NCBI GenBank assembly: GCA_021159845.1
Contig: JAGHDS010000056.1
Span: 1 to 11,986, forward strand
Reading direction: 5' to 3'
Source: Anaerolineae bacterium
Lineage (GTDB): Bacteria; Chloroflexota; Anaerolineae; DUEN01
DNA: 11,986 nucleotides
Shown: positions 1 to 7,399 of the stretch, piece by piece
Numbering within the stretch: position 1 is the stretch's first letter
Layout of the letters: each line of letters opens with the position of its first letter
Translations under genes and position numbers: made by a program
Notes under the pieces: model-generated
The model's database searches: none
What the model was told of the DNA's origin: nothing
The model's input: only the letters and a program-made list of their open reading frames with translations

Positions 1-1043
1 GGGTGCCTGCTATGCTGAACCCGATGGGGATGGAAGCGGATCGCTGGCATGAGATGGGCATTGACCCCGATTTCGCCCGAACGCAGCTCGCGGCTATTGA
101 GGCTTTCGAGCGGATGGGGGTGCAGCCGACCCTCACGTGTACCCCGTATCTATTACCTTCGTTTCGCGTTCATCGGGGCGATCACCTGGCCTGGGCCGAG
201 TCTTCGGCCGTCGTCTTTGCCAACTCTGTGCTGGGGGCCTACACGAATCGGGAGGGCGGGCCATCTGCGTTGGCTGCCGCTGTCGTGGGGCGCACAGCAC
301 GCTACGGGTACCATCTGAGCGAAAATCGCTTAGCCGATCTCATCGTTGAGATCAAGTGTCCCGTGCATAACATTGCTGATTTCAGCGCGTTAGGATACCT
401 CGTGGGGCGAGAGGCAGGACGCTGTGTGCCATACTTCGTTGGTCTGGCAACCTGGCTGCCGCCATTGCCGGAGGACATCCAAACGGGCGGCCCGGCCTGC
501 GACCGGCTGAAGACTCTGGGCGCGACTTTGGCGGCGTATGGAGCCGTGGCCCTGTACCATATCGCCGGATACACGCCGGAGGCTTCAGACCTGGGTGACC
601 GGATCGTGCGACCGGGAGCACGCCGCCTGGTCATTCACGATCTAACGGAAGCCTACCGTGCGATGGATGCAGACCCTGGCCTGCGCCATCCGGATCTGGT
701 GGTCATCGGCTGTCCGCACGCCTCTCTGAGCGAGATCGAATACATCGCCCATCGGGTATGGGGGCGGCGACTGGCTACCAGGTTGTGGGTGACCACCGCT
801 CGGTATGTGAAGGGCCTGGCGACTGAGAAAGGTCTGGCACAAGCCATCGAGGAGGCCGGGGGAAGGGTCGTAGCCGATACGTGTGCTGTGGTTGCCCCCG
901 TGCGCATGTTAGGTATCCGTTCTGTGGCGACGAACGCGGGGAAGATGGCGTGTTATATGCCGGCCCATTCCGGAGTGCGCATGCGGTTTGGCACGCTAGA
1001 TCAGTGTCTAGATGCGGCCATCACTGGGAAGTGGCCAGGTTGA
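1..1043 (+). CDS. Aconitase X (AcnX) large subunit, 5'-truncated by window edge
   Basis: This is the C-terminal 346 residues of an aconitase X catalytic subunit (DUF521 family), an iron-sulfur hydro-lyase related to aconitase. The reading frame is open to the window edge, and the first visible residues (VPAMLNPMGME) match an internal stretch of the family, so roughly 60 N-terminal residues are missing and the GTG at base 3 is not a start. Family signatures are the WAESSAVVFANSV block (residues 64-76 of the visible part), TNREGGPSAL (81-90), IGCPHAS (235-241) and the C-terminal TNAGKMACYMP region. Cysteines at 46 (TCTPY), 237 (GCPH) and 294 (DTC) are candidate cluster ligands. Family members include cis-3-hydroxyproline dehydratase and archaeal phosphomevalonate dehydratase; the substrate cannot be chosen here. 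The small (DUF126) subunit is not downstream, so it is probably upstream outside the window or elsewhere. The end at AITGKWPG is where the family normally ends. Confidence 0.9.
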   Translation, partial: VPAMLNPMGMEADRWHEMGIDPDFARTQLAAIEAFERMGVQPTLTCTPYLLPSFRVHRGDHLAWAESSAVVFANSVLGAYTNREGGPSALAAAVVGRTARYGYHLSENRLADLIVEIKCPVHNIADFSALGYLVGREAGRCVPYFVGLATWLPPLPEDIQTGGPACDRLKTLGATLAAYGAVALYHIAGYTPEASDLGDRIVRPGARRLVIHDLTEAYRAMDADPGLRHPDLVVIGCPHASLSEIEYIAHRVWGRRLATRLWVTTARYVKGLATEKGLAQAIEEAGGRVVADTCAVVAPVRMLGIRSVATNAGKMACYMPAHSGVRMRFGTLDQCLDAAITGKWPG

Positions 1044-1127
1044 TGTATTGCCCAAGCGATGGGATACGCATGGGGTACATCCGCGACTTTTGGATTACCA
1101 ATGGGTTCTATGATAAAGCATCCACGG

Positions 1128-1160
1128 CAGACACCGGGGTCGTGCCGGGGGTGCTGTTTT
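1128..1160 (+). terminator. Possible weak rho-independent terminator after AcnX
   Basis: An imperfect hairpin pairs CAG (1128-1130) with CTG (1154-1156) and CACC (1132-1135) with GGTG (1150-1153), with a possible inner GG/CC pairing. TTTT follows directly at 1157-1160. Bulges make the stem weak, and it lies 85 bases after the AcnX stop. It could end the AcnX transcript just before the next gene's promoter region, but it may be chance in a GC-rich spacer. Confidence 0.33.
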
Positions 1161-1191
1161 GACATCAAGGGACATGAGGGGGAATTAGAAT
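1159..1191 (+). promoter_or_regulatory. Candidate promoter for the ketoacyl synthase gene
   Basis: A perfect -35-like TTGACA lies at 1159-1164. The best -10-like hexamer is TAGAAT at 1186-1191, but the 21-base spacer is longer than the usual 16-19; at the ideal 17-base spacing there is only a poor GAATTA. If TAGAAT is used, transcription would start around 1198, which is past the upstream ATG at 1190 and would leave a short leader holding the GGGGAGG ribosome site. Suggestive only. Confidence 0.3.
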
Positions 1192-1204
1192 GGAGCGCAA
1201 CTTT

Positions 1205-1211
1205 GGGGAGG
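1205..1211 (+). promoter_or_regulatory. Ribosome binding site deciding the ketoacyl synthase start
   Basis: GGGGAGG sits 8 bases before the ATG at 1220, an ideal arrangement. A rival site, GAGGGGG at 1176-1182, stands 7 bases before the in-frame ATG at 1190. The downstream site is preferred because the extra ten residues from 1190 (MERNFGEANR) are not needed by the family. Confidence 0.6.
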
Positions 1212-1219
1212 CAAATCGC

Positions 1220-2488
1220 ATGCAACGCGGTACGCGAGCCAGTGAGTCGAACCCTCGAGTGGTCATCACGGGCATTGGTGCCATTACGCCGCTGGGACTC
1301 ACATGGAAAGAATCCTGGGCGGCAATGCTAGAGGGGAAATCCGCTGTCCGTGAGATCACTCACTTTGATGCAACCGGGTTTCCCACGCGTATCGCCGCTA
1401 TGGTGAAGGATTTTGATCCTGGGGAGTATATGCCGTTCAAGGAGACCAAACGGCTGGGAAGGGTGACCCAATTCGGCTGGGCAGCCACACAGCAGGCCAT
1501 CGCTGAGGCCGGCCTTGATATGAGCAAGGAGGACTCGGAGCGTGTTGGGATCGAGATCGGCAGTGCCTTTGGCGCTCTGGACATTCTGGAACGTCAATCG
1601 ATTTTGCTACGGGACAACGGACCGCGTCGGGTGAACCCAGCCTCAGCACCAGCGGTGCTCATCAGTACAACCCCTTGCTACGTCGCGATCAGATTAGGGG
1701 CACATGGGCCAGTGAACTCCCCAGTAGCGGCCTGTGCTACCGGCGTGGTCTCGCTGGGGGAGGCGGTGCGCCGCCTGCAACGCGGTGAGATTGACGTCGC
1801 CATCGCCGGCGGAGCCGATGCTTATACGAGCCCGTTGATTATGGCAGCTTTCAGTCGGCTGGGAGCCATGTCCACCCACAACGATGAACCCGAGCGTGCT
1901 TGTCGCCCCTTCGATCGCACCCGAGATGGCATGGTACTCGGCGAAGGCGCTGTGGTCATGGTCTTGGAGACGTTGGAGCATGCCCAGGCGCGCGGGGCCA
2001 AAATACTGGCTGAGTTTGGAGGTTACGGTCTATCTGCTGATGCGTACAACCTGGCAGCGCCGGATCCCAACGGGCGCGGCGCCGCATTGGCCATGACGAA
2101 GGCGTTGGGCGAGGCGGCGATGGCGCCCGAAGACATCGGCTACATCTGCGCCCACGGAACGGGCACCCAGCTCAATGATGTTGCAGAGACCGCGGCCATC
2201 AAACGGGCCTTCGGGGATACAGCGTATCGAATACCGGTCAGCTCGGTGAAGTCTATGGTGGGGCATATGATGGGAGCTTCTGGTGCGCTTTCCGCTGCCG
2301 TGCTCGTGCAGGCGATCAACGACGGGATCGTCCCACCAACCATTAACTACCAGGAACCGGACCCGGAGTGCGATCTGGATTACGTCCCCAACGAATCGCG
2401 CCGCGTCCAAGTGGACGCGGCTATATGCAACGCCTTCGGCTTCGGTGGCCAGAACGCCAGTTTGCTGTTAAAGCGCTTCGAGCCGTGA
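1220..2488 (+). CDS. fabF: Beta-ketoacyl-ACP synthase II (FabF-like)
   Basis: This is a thiolase-fold condensing enzyme of 422 residues, which in fatty acid synthesis elongates acyl-ACP with malonyl-ACP in the cytoplasm. The Cys-His-His catalytic set is complete: Cys172 in PVAACATGV, His312 in AHGTGTQLND and His349 in KSMVGHMMGASG, with Lys344 beside the last. The N-terminal RVVITGIGAITPLG and the C-terminal CNAFGFGGQNASLLLKR are typical, and the length is normal for FabF. The ATG at 1220 is chosen because GGGGAGG lies 8 bases upstream; the in-frame ATG at 1190 would add ten residues. The stretch around residues 146-160 (VLISTTPCYVAIRLG) departs from the usual FabF MIANMAAGHISI-type segment, so acyl preference may differ. 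No acp, fabD or fabG is visible nearby. The gene follows AcnX by 176 bases on the same strand and ends just before a strong terminator. Confidence 0.92.
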   Translation: MQRGTRASESNPRVVITGIGAITPLGLTWKESWAAMLEGKSAVREITHFDATGFPTRIAAMVKDFDPGEYMPFKETKRLGRVTQFGWAATQQAIAEAGLDMSKEDSERVGIEIGSAFGALDILERQSILLRDNGPRRVNPASAPAVLISTTPCYVAIRLGAHGPVNSPVAACATGVVSLGEAVRRLQRGEIDVAIAGGADAYTSPLIMAAFSRLGAMSTHNDEPERACRPFDRTRDGMVLGEGAVVMVLETLEHAQARGAKILAEFGGYGLSADAYNLAAPDPNGRGAALAMTKALGEAAMAPEDIGYICAHGTGTQLNDVAETAAIKRAFGDTAYRIPVSSVKSMVGHMMGASGALSAAVLVQAINDGIVPPTINYQEPDPECDLDYVPNESRRVQVDAAICNAFGFGGQNASLLLKRFEP

Positions 2489-2507
2489 TGGGAAAAAAGT
2501 GAGGATG

Positions 2508-2547
2508 AAAAGAGAAGGCCGAACGACCGCTCTGGCCTTCTCTTTTT
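2508..2547 (+). terminator. Strong, probably bidirectional rho-independent terminator
   Basis: AGAGAAGGCC (2511-2520) pairs perfectly with GGCCTTCTCT (2534-2543) around a 13-base loop, followed by TTTT. Counting the AAA at 2508-2510 against the TTT at 2544-2546 the stem reaches 13 bp. The A run on one side and the T run on the other give a usable U tract in both directions. It sits between the convergent stops of the ketoacyl synthase (2488) and the site-2 protease (2615), so it can end both transcripts. Confidence 0.9.
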
Positions 2548-2614
2548 CTCTTTCACAAGTATGCGCATCTCCCCAGCCGGTCGATACGCGATTTACAAAT
2601 ACAAAGCGAGGACA

Positions 2615-3739
2615 TCACGCAGATAGCTCGGCATGGGTTCGCAGGAAGGAGAGCACGTGGTCCCGGGCAACCAGGCCGATCATACGCCCCTGCTCGTCGA
2701 TGACAGGGATCTGATTCACACCGTCGGTCGTCATACGAGCGAAGAGCGCCTCTAACGGCTCATCTGGTCGGGCGACCAGCATCTCGTCGCGTGGGATCAT
2801 GATATCTCGCACGCTCGTCTCACGCCACCTGTCGCGTCCGGCCGCCTTGATGCGGTGTAGCGTAACCAGCCCAACTAACTTGCCGTCCTGGGTGACGGGG
2901 AAATAGCGTTGGCCCGTCGGGATCACCATCTGGTTTACCAGCACGTCAAGCGTGAGCTGCGGAGGCACAGTGGGAAAGTGTGTCGTCATGACATCCCCCG
3001 CTTTGAAACCCGCCAGTAGCTCCCGAAGAGCGACTTGCTGGACACTTTGCGCGGCCGCGCCCATTAAGAACCAGCCGATGAAGGCGATCCAGAGACCGCC
3101 AACCCAGTCCCCACGGAAGGCACGCCATACCCCCCAGAATATGAAGATATAGGCGATACCTTGCCCGAGGCGTGCCGTGATACGAGTGGCTCGATCCAGG
3201 CTCCCCGTCGCTCCCCAAATAGCGGCCCGGAGCATACGTCCTCCATCCAAGGGAAACCCGGGGATGAGATTGAACACGGCCAGGGTGAGGTTGATGCCCC
3301 CCAGCCATCCGCCCAGCGTCGTGACAGACCTGACGTGCACAAGCATTCCAAACAACCACACTGTGCCAAACCCGAGGGCCAGGACAAAGGAGACGAGCGG
3401 TCCCGCCGCGGCGATCAGGAACTCGTCCAGCGCACGACGAGGCTCCTGCGCGATCTGAGCAATACCGCCGAAGATGAAGAGAGTAATACGTTGGACAGGC
3501 ACGCCAGTGAGCAAGGCAACGACGCTGTGGCCGAACTCATGGGCCAGGACAGAGGCGAAGAAGAGTAAGCTCGTGACGACAGCCAATGACCAGACGAAGA
3601 CACTGGGCCAGGCCGGGTTAGAGCGCGGGTAGACCTCCGATGCTAACGTCCAGGTCAGCAGCGCGAAGATCAGGAACCAGGAATAATCGAGCCCAACTTC
3701 AATTCCTAATACACGGAACAACTTGATCGAGTTTTTCAT
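2615..3739 (-). CDS. Site-2 protease family membrane metalloprotease (M50) with CBS pair
   Basis: This is a 374-residue intramembrane zinc metalloprotease of peptidase family M50. Such proteins cut membrane-spanning anchors, for example of anti-sigma factors or SpoIVFA-type partners. The zinc motif HEFGH is at residues 67-71 (His67, Glu68, His71), and the third ligand motif, NLIPGFPLDGGR (157-168), carries Asp165. Hydrophobic segments lie at about 20-36, 47-66, 106-133, 146-161 and 194-230, as expected for the group. The C-terminal third holds two CBS domains (about 248-300, beginning AGDVMTTHFPTV, and about 309-368, VRDIMIPRDEM), which commonly bind adenine nucleotides and could gate activity by energy state. 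The ATG has AGGA 9 bases upstream. It follows E2 on the same strand after 167 bases that contain a large hairpin, so it may be co-transcribed with the sugar/E1/E2 operon or have its own promoter; none is obvious. The substrate is unknown. Confidence 0.92.
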   Translation of the reverse strand: MKNSIKLFRVLGIEVGLDYSWFLIFALLTWTLASEVYPRSNPAWPSVFVWSLAVVTSLLFFASVLAHEFGHSVVALLTGVPVQRITLFIFGGIAQIAQEPRRALDEFLIAAAGPLVSFVLALGFGTVWLFGMLVHVRSVTTLGGWLGGINLTLAVFNLIPGFPLDGGRMLRAAIWGATGSLDRATRITARLGQGIAYIFIFWGVWRAFRGDWVGGLWIAFIGWFLMGAAAQSVQQVALRELLAGFKAGDVMTTHFPTVPPQLTLDVLVNQMVIPTGQRYFPVTQDGKLVGLVTLHRIKAAGRDRWRETSVRDIMIPRDEMLVARPDEPLEALFARMTTDGVNQIPVIDEQGRMIGLVARDHVLSFLRTHAELSA

Positions 3740-3848
3740 GAGCTTCTTTCCTTAGGGAGATTGCGTCCTGGGCACCTTGGACATCCGGCTGATGAGAACG
3801 CAACCTCGTCATACCATCCACGTACGCCTCGCGTCCACCGACCCAGGG

Positions 3849-3885
3849 AACGTTGAGCCCCCTTCCTAATAGGGAGCTCAACGTT
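3849..3885 (-). other. 15-bp stem-loop between E2 and the site-2 protease gene
   Basis: On the minus strand AACGTTGAGCTCCCT and AGGGGGCTCAACGTT can form a 15-bp stem around the 7-base loop ATTAGGA. The only non-Watson-Crick position is a G-U pair on the minus strand; on the plus strand the same position would be a C-A mismatch. This favours a function as RNA in the minus-strand transcript. No U tract follows on the minus strand, so it is not a classic intrinsic terminator. It may protect the 3' end of the E2 message, pause polymerase or mark a processing site. Confidence 0.7.
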
Positions 3886-3906
3886 GTCTTGCCCCCACCG
3901 GCCACC

Positions 3907-5283
3907 TTAAGCCAGAAGCAGATGGGGATGTTCTATGAGATATTTCACCTGCTGTAGGAATCGCGCCGCCGGGGCACCATCCACGATCCGGTGATCGAAA
4001 GAGAGGCTGAGCACCATCATCTTGCGCACCACGATTTGCCCCTCCCTCACCACCGGCTTGTCTGTGATCCGCCCTATGCCCAAGACGGCACACTGCGGAG
4101 GATTGATGATCGGGGTGAACCCATCGATCTCGTACATGCCCAGGTTGGTGATCGTGAACGTGCTGTCAGTCAGGTCATCGGGAGATATCCGCCCATCCCT
4201 GGCCGCCTGCGCCAGACTCGCGAACTCCTGAGCGATCTGCGAGAGGCGCTTCTTATCCACATCCTTGATGACGGGCACCAGCAGGCCGCGCTCCGTATCC
4301 ACAGCGACACCGATATGGATGGCCTTATAGTAGTGGATCTCCTCTCCGACCAGGGCCGAGTTGAGCGCCGGATGCTCGGGCAATACGCGTGCAACGATGT
4401 AAACTATGAGGTCGTTGTACGAGACCGGCACGCCATCTTCTTTCAGTCGCGTTCGTAGCTCGACCAGCTCCGTGGCATCTACCTCGGTAAACTCGGTAAC
4501 GTGCACGGCTGATCGGTAAGACTCGCTCATCCGCTGGGCGATGACCGCCCGGATGCCGCGAAGCGGCACGACCTCGCTCACCTTGGCTGTCTCGGGAACA
4601 GCCACCGTCGGTGCCACGGCTGCCTCCCGCGCGGCACGTTCCACATCCTCCCGCGTGATCCGGCCTCCCGGCCCCGTCCCGGTGACCTTGCTGAGATCCA
4701 CACCCAAATCGGCCGCGACTCGCCTGGCTAAGGGGGTTACCTCGGCCGCGGGGGCCGCTGGTTGAGGACGCGCCGCCTGTTCCAGATAGGCCACCACGTC
4801 CGCCTCCACGATGCGGCCGCCAGGACCCGTGCCCTGGATACCCGAGAGATCGGTCAGGCCGGCCTCGCGCGCCCGTCGCCGCGCCCTGGGCGAAGCGAAA
4901 ACACGCCTCAGAGCACTACGCTCGGCGGGAGTCGGCGCCTCCATCGCCGTCGATGGGGCAGCGGTGGTTGGGGCTTCGACCTCAGGCTCGGTCGCGACCT
5001 TCTCTTGCTTCGCCCCGCCGCTTAGCAGCGCGCTGATGTCCTCATCCCGGGCAGCGATGATCCCTACCCGGGTCACGACGGGGACCTCTTCCCCATCCTT
5101 GTGCTCGATCACGCGCAGCACACCCGACGCGGGAGCCTCCACCTCAAAGGTAGCCTTATCCGTCTCGATCTCCAATATCGGGTCACCGCGATGGACCTGG
5201 TCCCCCTCCTTCACCAGCCACTGGACCAGGCGCACTGTCTCCACCGTCTGGCCCATTTTAGGAACAATCACTTCCGTTGCCAT
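3907..5283 (-). CDS. 2-oxoacid dehydrogenase E2, dihydrolipoamide acyltransferase
   Basis: This 458-residue protein is the core subunit of a pyruvate dehydrogenase-type complex, transferring the acyl group from lipoamide to CoA. The N-terminal lipoyl domain (about 1-80) carries the modified lysine Lys43 in ETDKATFEV. An Ala/Pro/Thr-rich linker leads to two peripheral-subunit-binding domains, about 129-167 (FASPRARRRAREAG ... GTGPGGRI) and 182-217 (VTPLARRVAADLG ... GTGPGGRI), then the catalytic domain from about 238 with the DHRIVDG motif at 430-436 (His431, Asp435). The ATG at 5283 is chosen because the lipoyl domain starts there and GGGGAGG stands 9 bases upstream; the frame extends further upstream only as an out-of-frame overlap with E1. 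It follows the E1 gene after 16 bases, so the two are surely co-transcribed. Two binding domains with one lipoyl domain is less common than one of each. Pyruvate is the most likely substrate, but branched-chain 2-oxoacids or acetoin are not excluded. Confidence 0.95.
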   Translation of the reverse strand: MATEVIVPKMGQTVETVRLVQWLVKEGDQVHRGDPILEIETDKATFEVEAPASGVLRVIEHKDGEEVPVVTRVGIIAARDEDISALLSGGAKQEKVATEPEVEAPTTAAPSTAMEAPTPAERSALRRVFASPRARRRAREAGLTDLSGIQGTGPGGRIVEADVVAYLEQAARPQPAAPAAEVTPLARRVAADLGVDLSKVTGTGPGGRITREDVERAAREAAVAPTVAVPETAKVSEVVPLRGIRAVIAQRMSESYRSAVHVTEFTEVDATELVELRTRLKEDGVPVSYNDLIVYIVARVLPEHPALNSALVGEEIHYYKAIHIGVAVDTERGLLVPVIKDVDKKRLSQIAQEFASLAQAARDGRISPDDLTDSTFTITNLGMYEIDGFTPIINPPQCAVLGIGRITDKPVVREGQIVVRKMMVLSLSFDHRIVDGAPAARFLQQVKYLIEHPHLLLA

Positions 5284-5299
5284 AGTGCGTCGCCTCCCC

Positions 5300-7399
5300 T
5301 TAAACCGTCTTGCCCAGCGCTTCCAGGCACCCGCGCACAATGGCCTGCGTGTTCGGGATAGCCAGGTCCTCCAGCGACTCCGCTCGCGGCACGGGCACGT
5401 CAGCGGCCGCCACACGCACCATAGGCGCATCCAACCAATCGAAGGCGGCCTCGTTCACCAGCGCCATCACTTCGCTGATGAAGCTGTTCGTGCGATACCC
5501 CTCAGTGACGCCGACGAAACGTCCTGTCTTCTTGATCGACTGCACAATAGTGTCTAGATCCAGAGGCTTGAGCGTGCGCAGATCAACCACCTCTACGCTG
5601 ATCCCCTGCTCAGCCAGGATCTCGGCCGCCTCCAGCGAGCGCAACACCATGCGCGAGTAGGTCACAATGGTAAGGTCTGTGCCCTCCCGTTTGACGTCGG
5701 CTACCCCCAGAGGAATCGTATACTCCTCCTCGGGGACTGGCCCCTTAGTCCCGTACAGCATCTTATGCTCGATGAAGAGGATGGGGTTAGGATCGCGGAT
5801 AGCAGCCTTGAGCAATCCCTTGGCGTCGTATGGCGTTGCTGGCATGACGATGTAGATGCCAGGGAAGTGCGTCCAGATGGCCTCCAGGCTCTGAGAGTGC
5901 TGGGCGCCGATCGCCCGGCCTGCGCCGCCCTCCGTGCGCATGACTAGGGGAACCGTTGTCTTCCCGCCGAACATGTAACGATTCTTCGCCCCTTGATTGG
6001 CCAGCTGATCCATAGACAACGGGGTGAAGTCCACGTACATGATCTCCCCAACGGGGCGCATATCCATCATAGCCGCGCCGACACAAGCGCCAGCGATAGC
6101 CGCTTCCGAGATCGGTGTATCCATGACCCGCTCTTCTCCGAACTTTTCGAAGAGACCGCGAGTCACGCCATAAGCGCCGCCATACAGGCCGATATCCTCG
6201 CCAATCAGGAAGACGCGCGGGTCGCGCTCCATCTCCTCCCGCAGAGCCTCGTTCAGCGCTTCCCGATAGGTGATCTGCCTCATATCAGGCGATGTGCGCA
6301 CTCGCTCACGTAGCGCGCGTTCGCGCTCGATCTCCTCCTGGGGAGTCACGACCTCCACGTATACATCCTTGTACAGCTCCTCGGGCGGTGGCTGCGGCGA
6401 TTGCAATCCGAACTCAACTGCGGTTTCCAGCTTCTTCTCCGCCGCTTGTTCCATCTCCTCATACTCTTCCTCGGTGAGCCATCCCAGGGCAAGGAGCCTT
6501 TCCTTAAACAGCTTAATGGGATCGCGCTTTTCCCGCCACTCACGCTCCTCCTCCCTCGTGCGGTAACGTCGAGGGTCAGAGCGGGAATGCCCATAGTAAC
6601 GATAGGTCTTGGCCTCGATCAATGTGGGGCCCTCGCCGCGCCGGGCGCGCTCAGCGGCTTCCTGGACAACTTTGTGCACGGCGACCACATCTTGTCCATC
6701 GACCGTGACACCGGGAATCCCATACGCTTGCACACGATCGGCCACATCAGGTAGCTTGCTGGCCTTCTTCCAGGGAACAGACATGGCGTACATGTTGTTC
6801 TCGCACATGTAAATGACCGGCAGATTCCAAATGGCGGCCATGTTCACTGCCTCGTGAAAGGCACCATTATTCACCGCCCCTTCACCGAAAAAGCACAGGA
6901 CAACGCTATCTTTCTTTTGGAGTTTGAGAGCGAGGGCAGCACCTGTGGCGACCGGAATGTTGCTCCCAACAATAGCCGTAGCGCCCAGGTTACCATGTTC
7001 CGCATCGGCGATATGCATAGAGCCGCCCTTGCCCTTGCAATATCCTGTGACCTTACCCATGATCTCCGCCATCATGCGGTTCATGTGCTCCTGTTTCTCT
7101 TCTGGAGTCTTGGCATGACGGTCTCCGTGGGCATGGCAATGGCCGTGTCCGCGATGAGTGCTGGTGATGTAATCGTCATCGCGAAGAGCGGAGATTGCCC
7201 CTACGGGGACGGCTTCCTGCCCGGCCGACAGATGAGAAGCTCCCCGGATAATATCTCGGCTGAGTAAATCAAACATCTTATGCTCGAATAGGCGGATCTC
7301 GATCATTTGTCGGAGCATATCCAGTGCCTGTTCACGGCCCAATCCCTGCAGGGTCTCGTCCGACTTCTCAGCACGTTTGGTTTTGCTCGTCTCGGTCAT
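5300..7399 (-). CDS. Fused E1 alpha-beta subunit of 2-oxoacid dehydrogenase
   Basis: This 699-residue protein joins the alpha and beta chains of a thiamine diphosphate-dependent E1, which decarboxylates a 2-oxoacid and acylates the lipoyl group of E2. The alpha part (about 20-365) has STHRGHGH (80-87), TGYCKGKGGSMHIAD (118-132), the ThDP motif from GEGAVNN (172-178) to CENN (199-202), and the HSRSDP loop (271-276). A charged linker (about 340-372) leads to the beta part from about 373 (MRQITYREALNEAL), with LIGEDIG (398-404), ISEAAIAGACVG (430-441, probable catalytic Glu432) and AIGAQHSQS (497-504). The internal ATG at 6283 has no ribosome site before it, so this is one continuous chain. Most E1 enzymes have separate chains; fusions occur in some lineages. 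A histidine-rich insertion follows the THRGHGH motif. The ATG has AGGAG 6 bases upstream and overlaps the kinase stop by 4 bases (ATGA). Confidence 0.94.
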   Translation of the reverse strand: MTETSKTKRAEKSDETLQGLGREQALDMLRQMIEIRLFEHKMFDLLSRDIIRGASHLSAGQEAVPVGAISALRDDDYITSTHRGHGHCHAHGDRHAKTPEEKQEHMNRMMAEIMGKVTGYCKGKGGSMHIADAEHGNLGATAIVGSNIPVATGAALALKLQKKDSVVLCFFGEGAVNNGAFHEAVNMAAIWNLPVIYMCENNMYAMSVPWKKASKLPDVADRVQAYGIPGVTVDGQDVVAVHKVVQEAAERARRGEGPTLIEAKTYRYYGHSRSDPRRYRTREEEREWREKRDPIKLFKERLLALGWLTEEEYEEMEQAAEKKLETAVEFGLQSPQPPPEELYKDVYVEVVTPQEEIERERALRERVRTSPDMRQITYREALNEALREEMERDPRVFLIGEDIGLYGGAYGVTRGLFEKFGEERVMDTPISEAAIAGACVGAAMMDMRPVGEIMYVDFTPLSMDQLANQGAKNRYMFGGKTTVPLVMRTEGGAGRAIGAQHSQSLEAIWTHFPGIYIVMPATPYDAKGLLKAAIRDPNPILFIEHKMLYGTKGPVPEEEYTIPLGVADVKREGTDLTIVTYSRMVLRSLEAAEILAEQGISVEVVDLRTLKPLDLDTIVQSIKKTGRFVGVTEGYRTNSFISEVMALVNEAAFDWLDAPMVRVAAADVPVPRAESLEDLAIPNTQAIVRGCLEALGKTV

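Noticed and set aside
1044..1219. Possible AcnX small subunit (DUF126) downstream of the large subunit
   Set aside because: The gap is too short and none of its frames shows the small-subunit pattern.
3699..3905. Minus-strand frame beginning with AGGGKTTLSSLLGRGL, resembling a P-loop ATPase N-terminus
   Set aside because: It is only 68 codons, has no good ribosome site, overlaps the start of the site-2 protease and is built largely from the hairpin sequence. The P-loop likeness is short and probably chance, though a decayed gene remnant is not fully excluded.
3907..5430. Longer E2 starting at 5430
   Set aside because: The first 49 residues are Arg/Trp-rich and overlap the E1 3' end out of frame. 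The lipoyl domain and a GGGGAGG ribosome site fix the start at 5283.
4811..5557. Plus-strand open frame of 248 codons opposite E2 and E1
   Set aside because: It is a shadow of the E2 and E1 genes, with low-complexity Arg/Ser/Pro content and no ribosome site. Both minus-strand genes have full family signatures.
6854..7267. Plus-strand frame of 137 codons with a hydrophobic stretch
   Set aside because: It lies entirely opposite the conserved alpha part of E1. The hydrophobic run mirrors the His-rich and Met-rich codons of the real gene.
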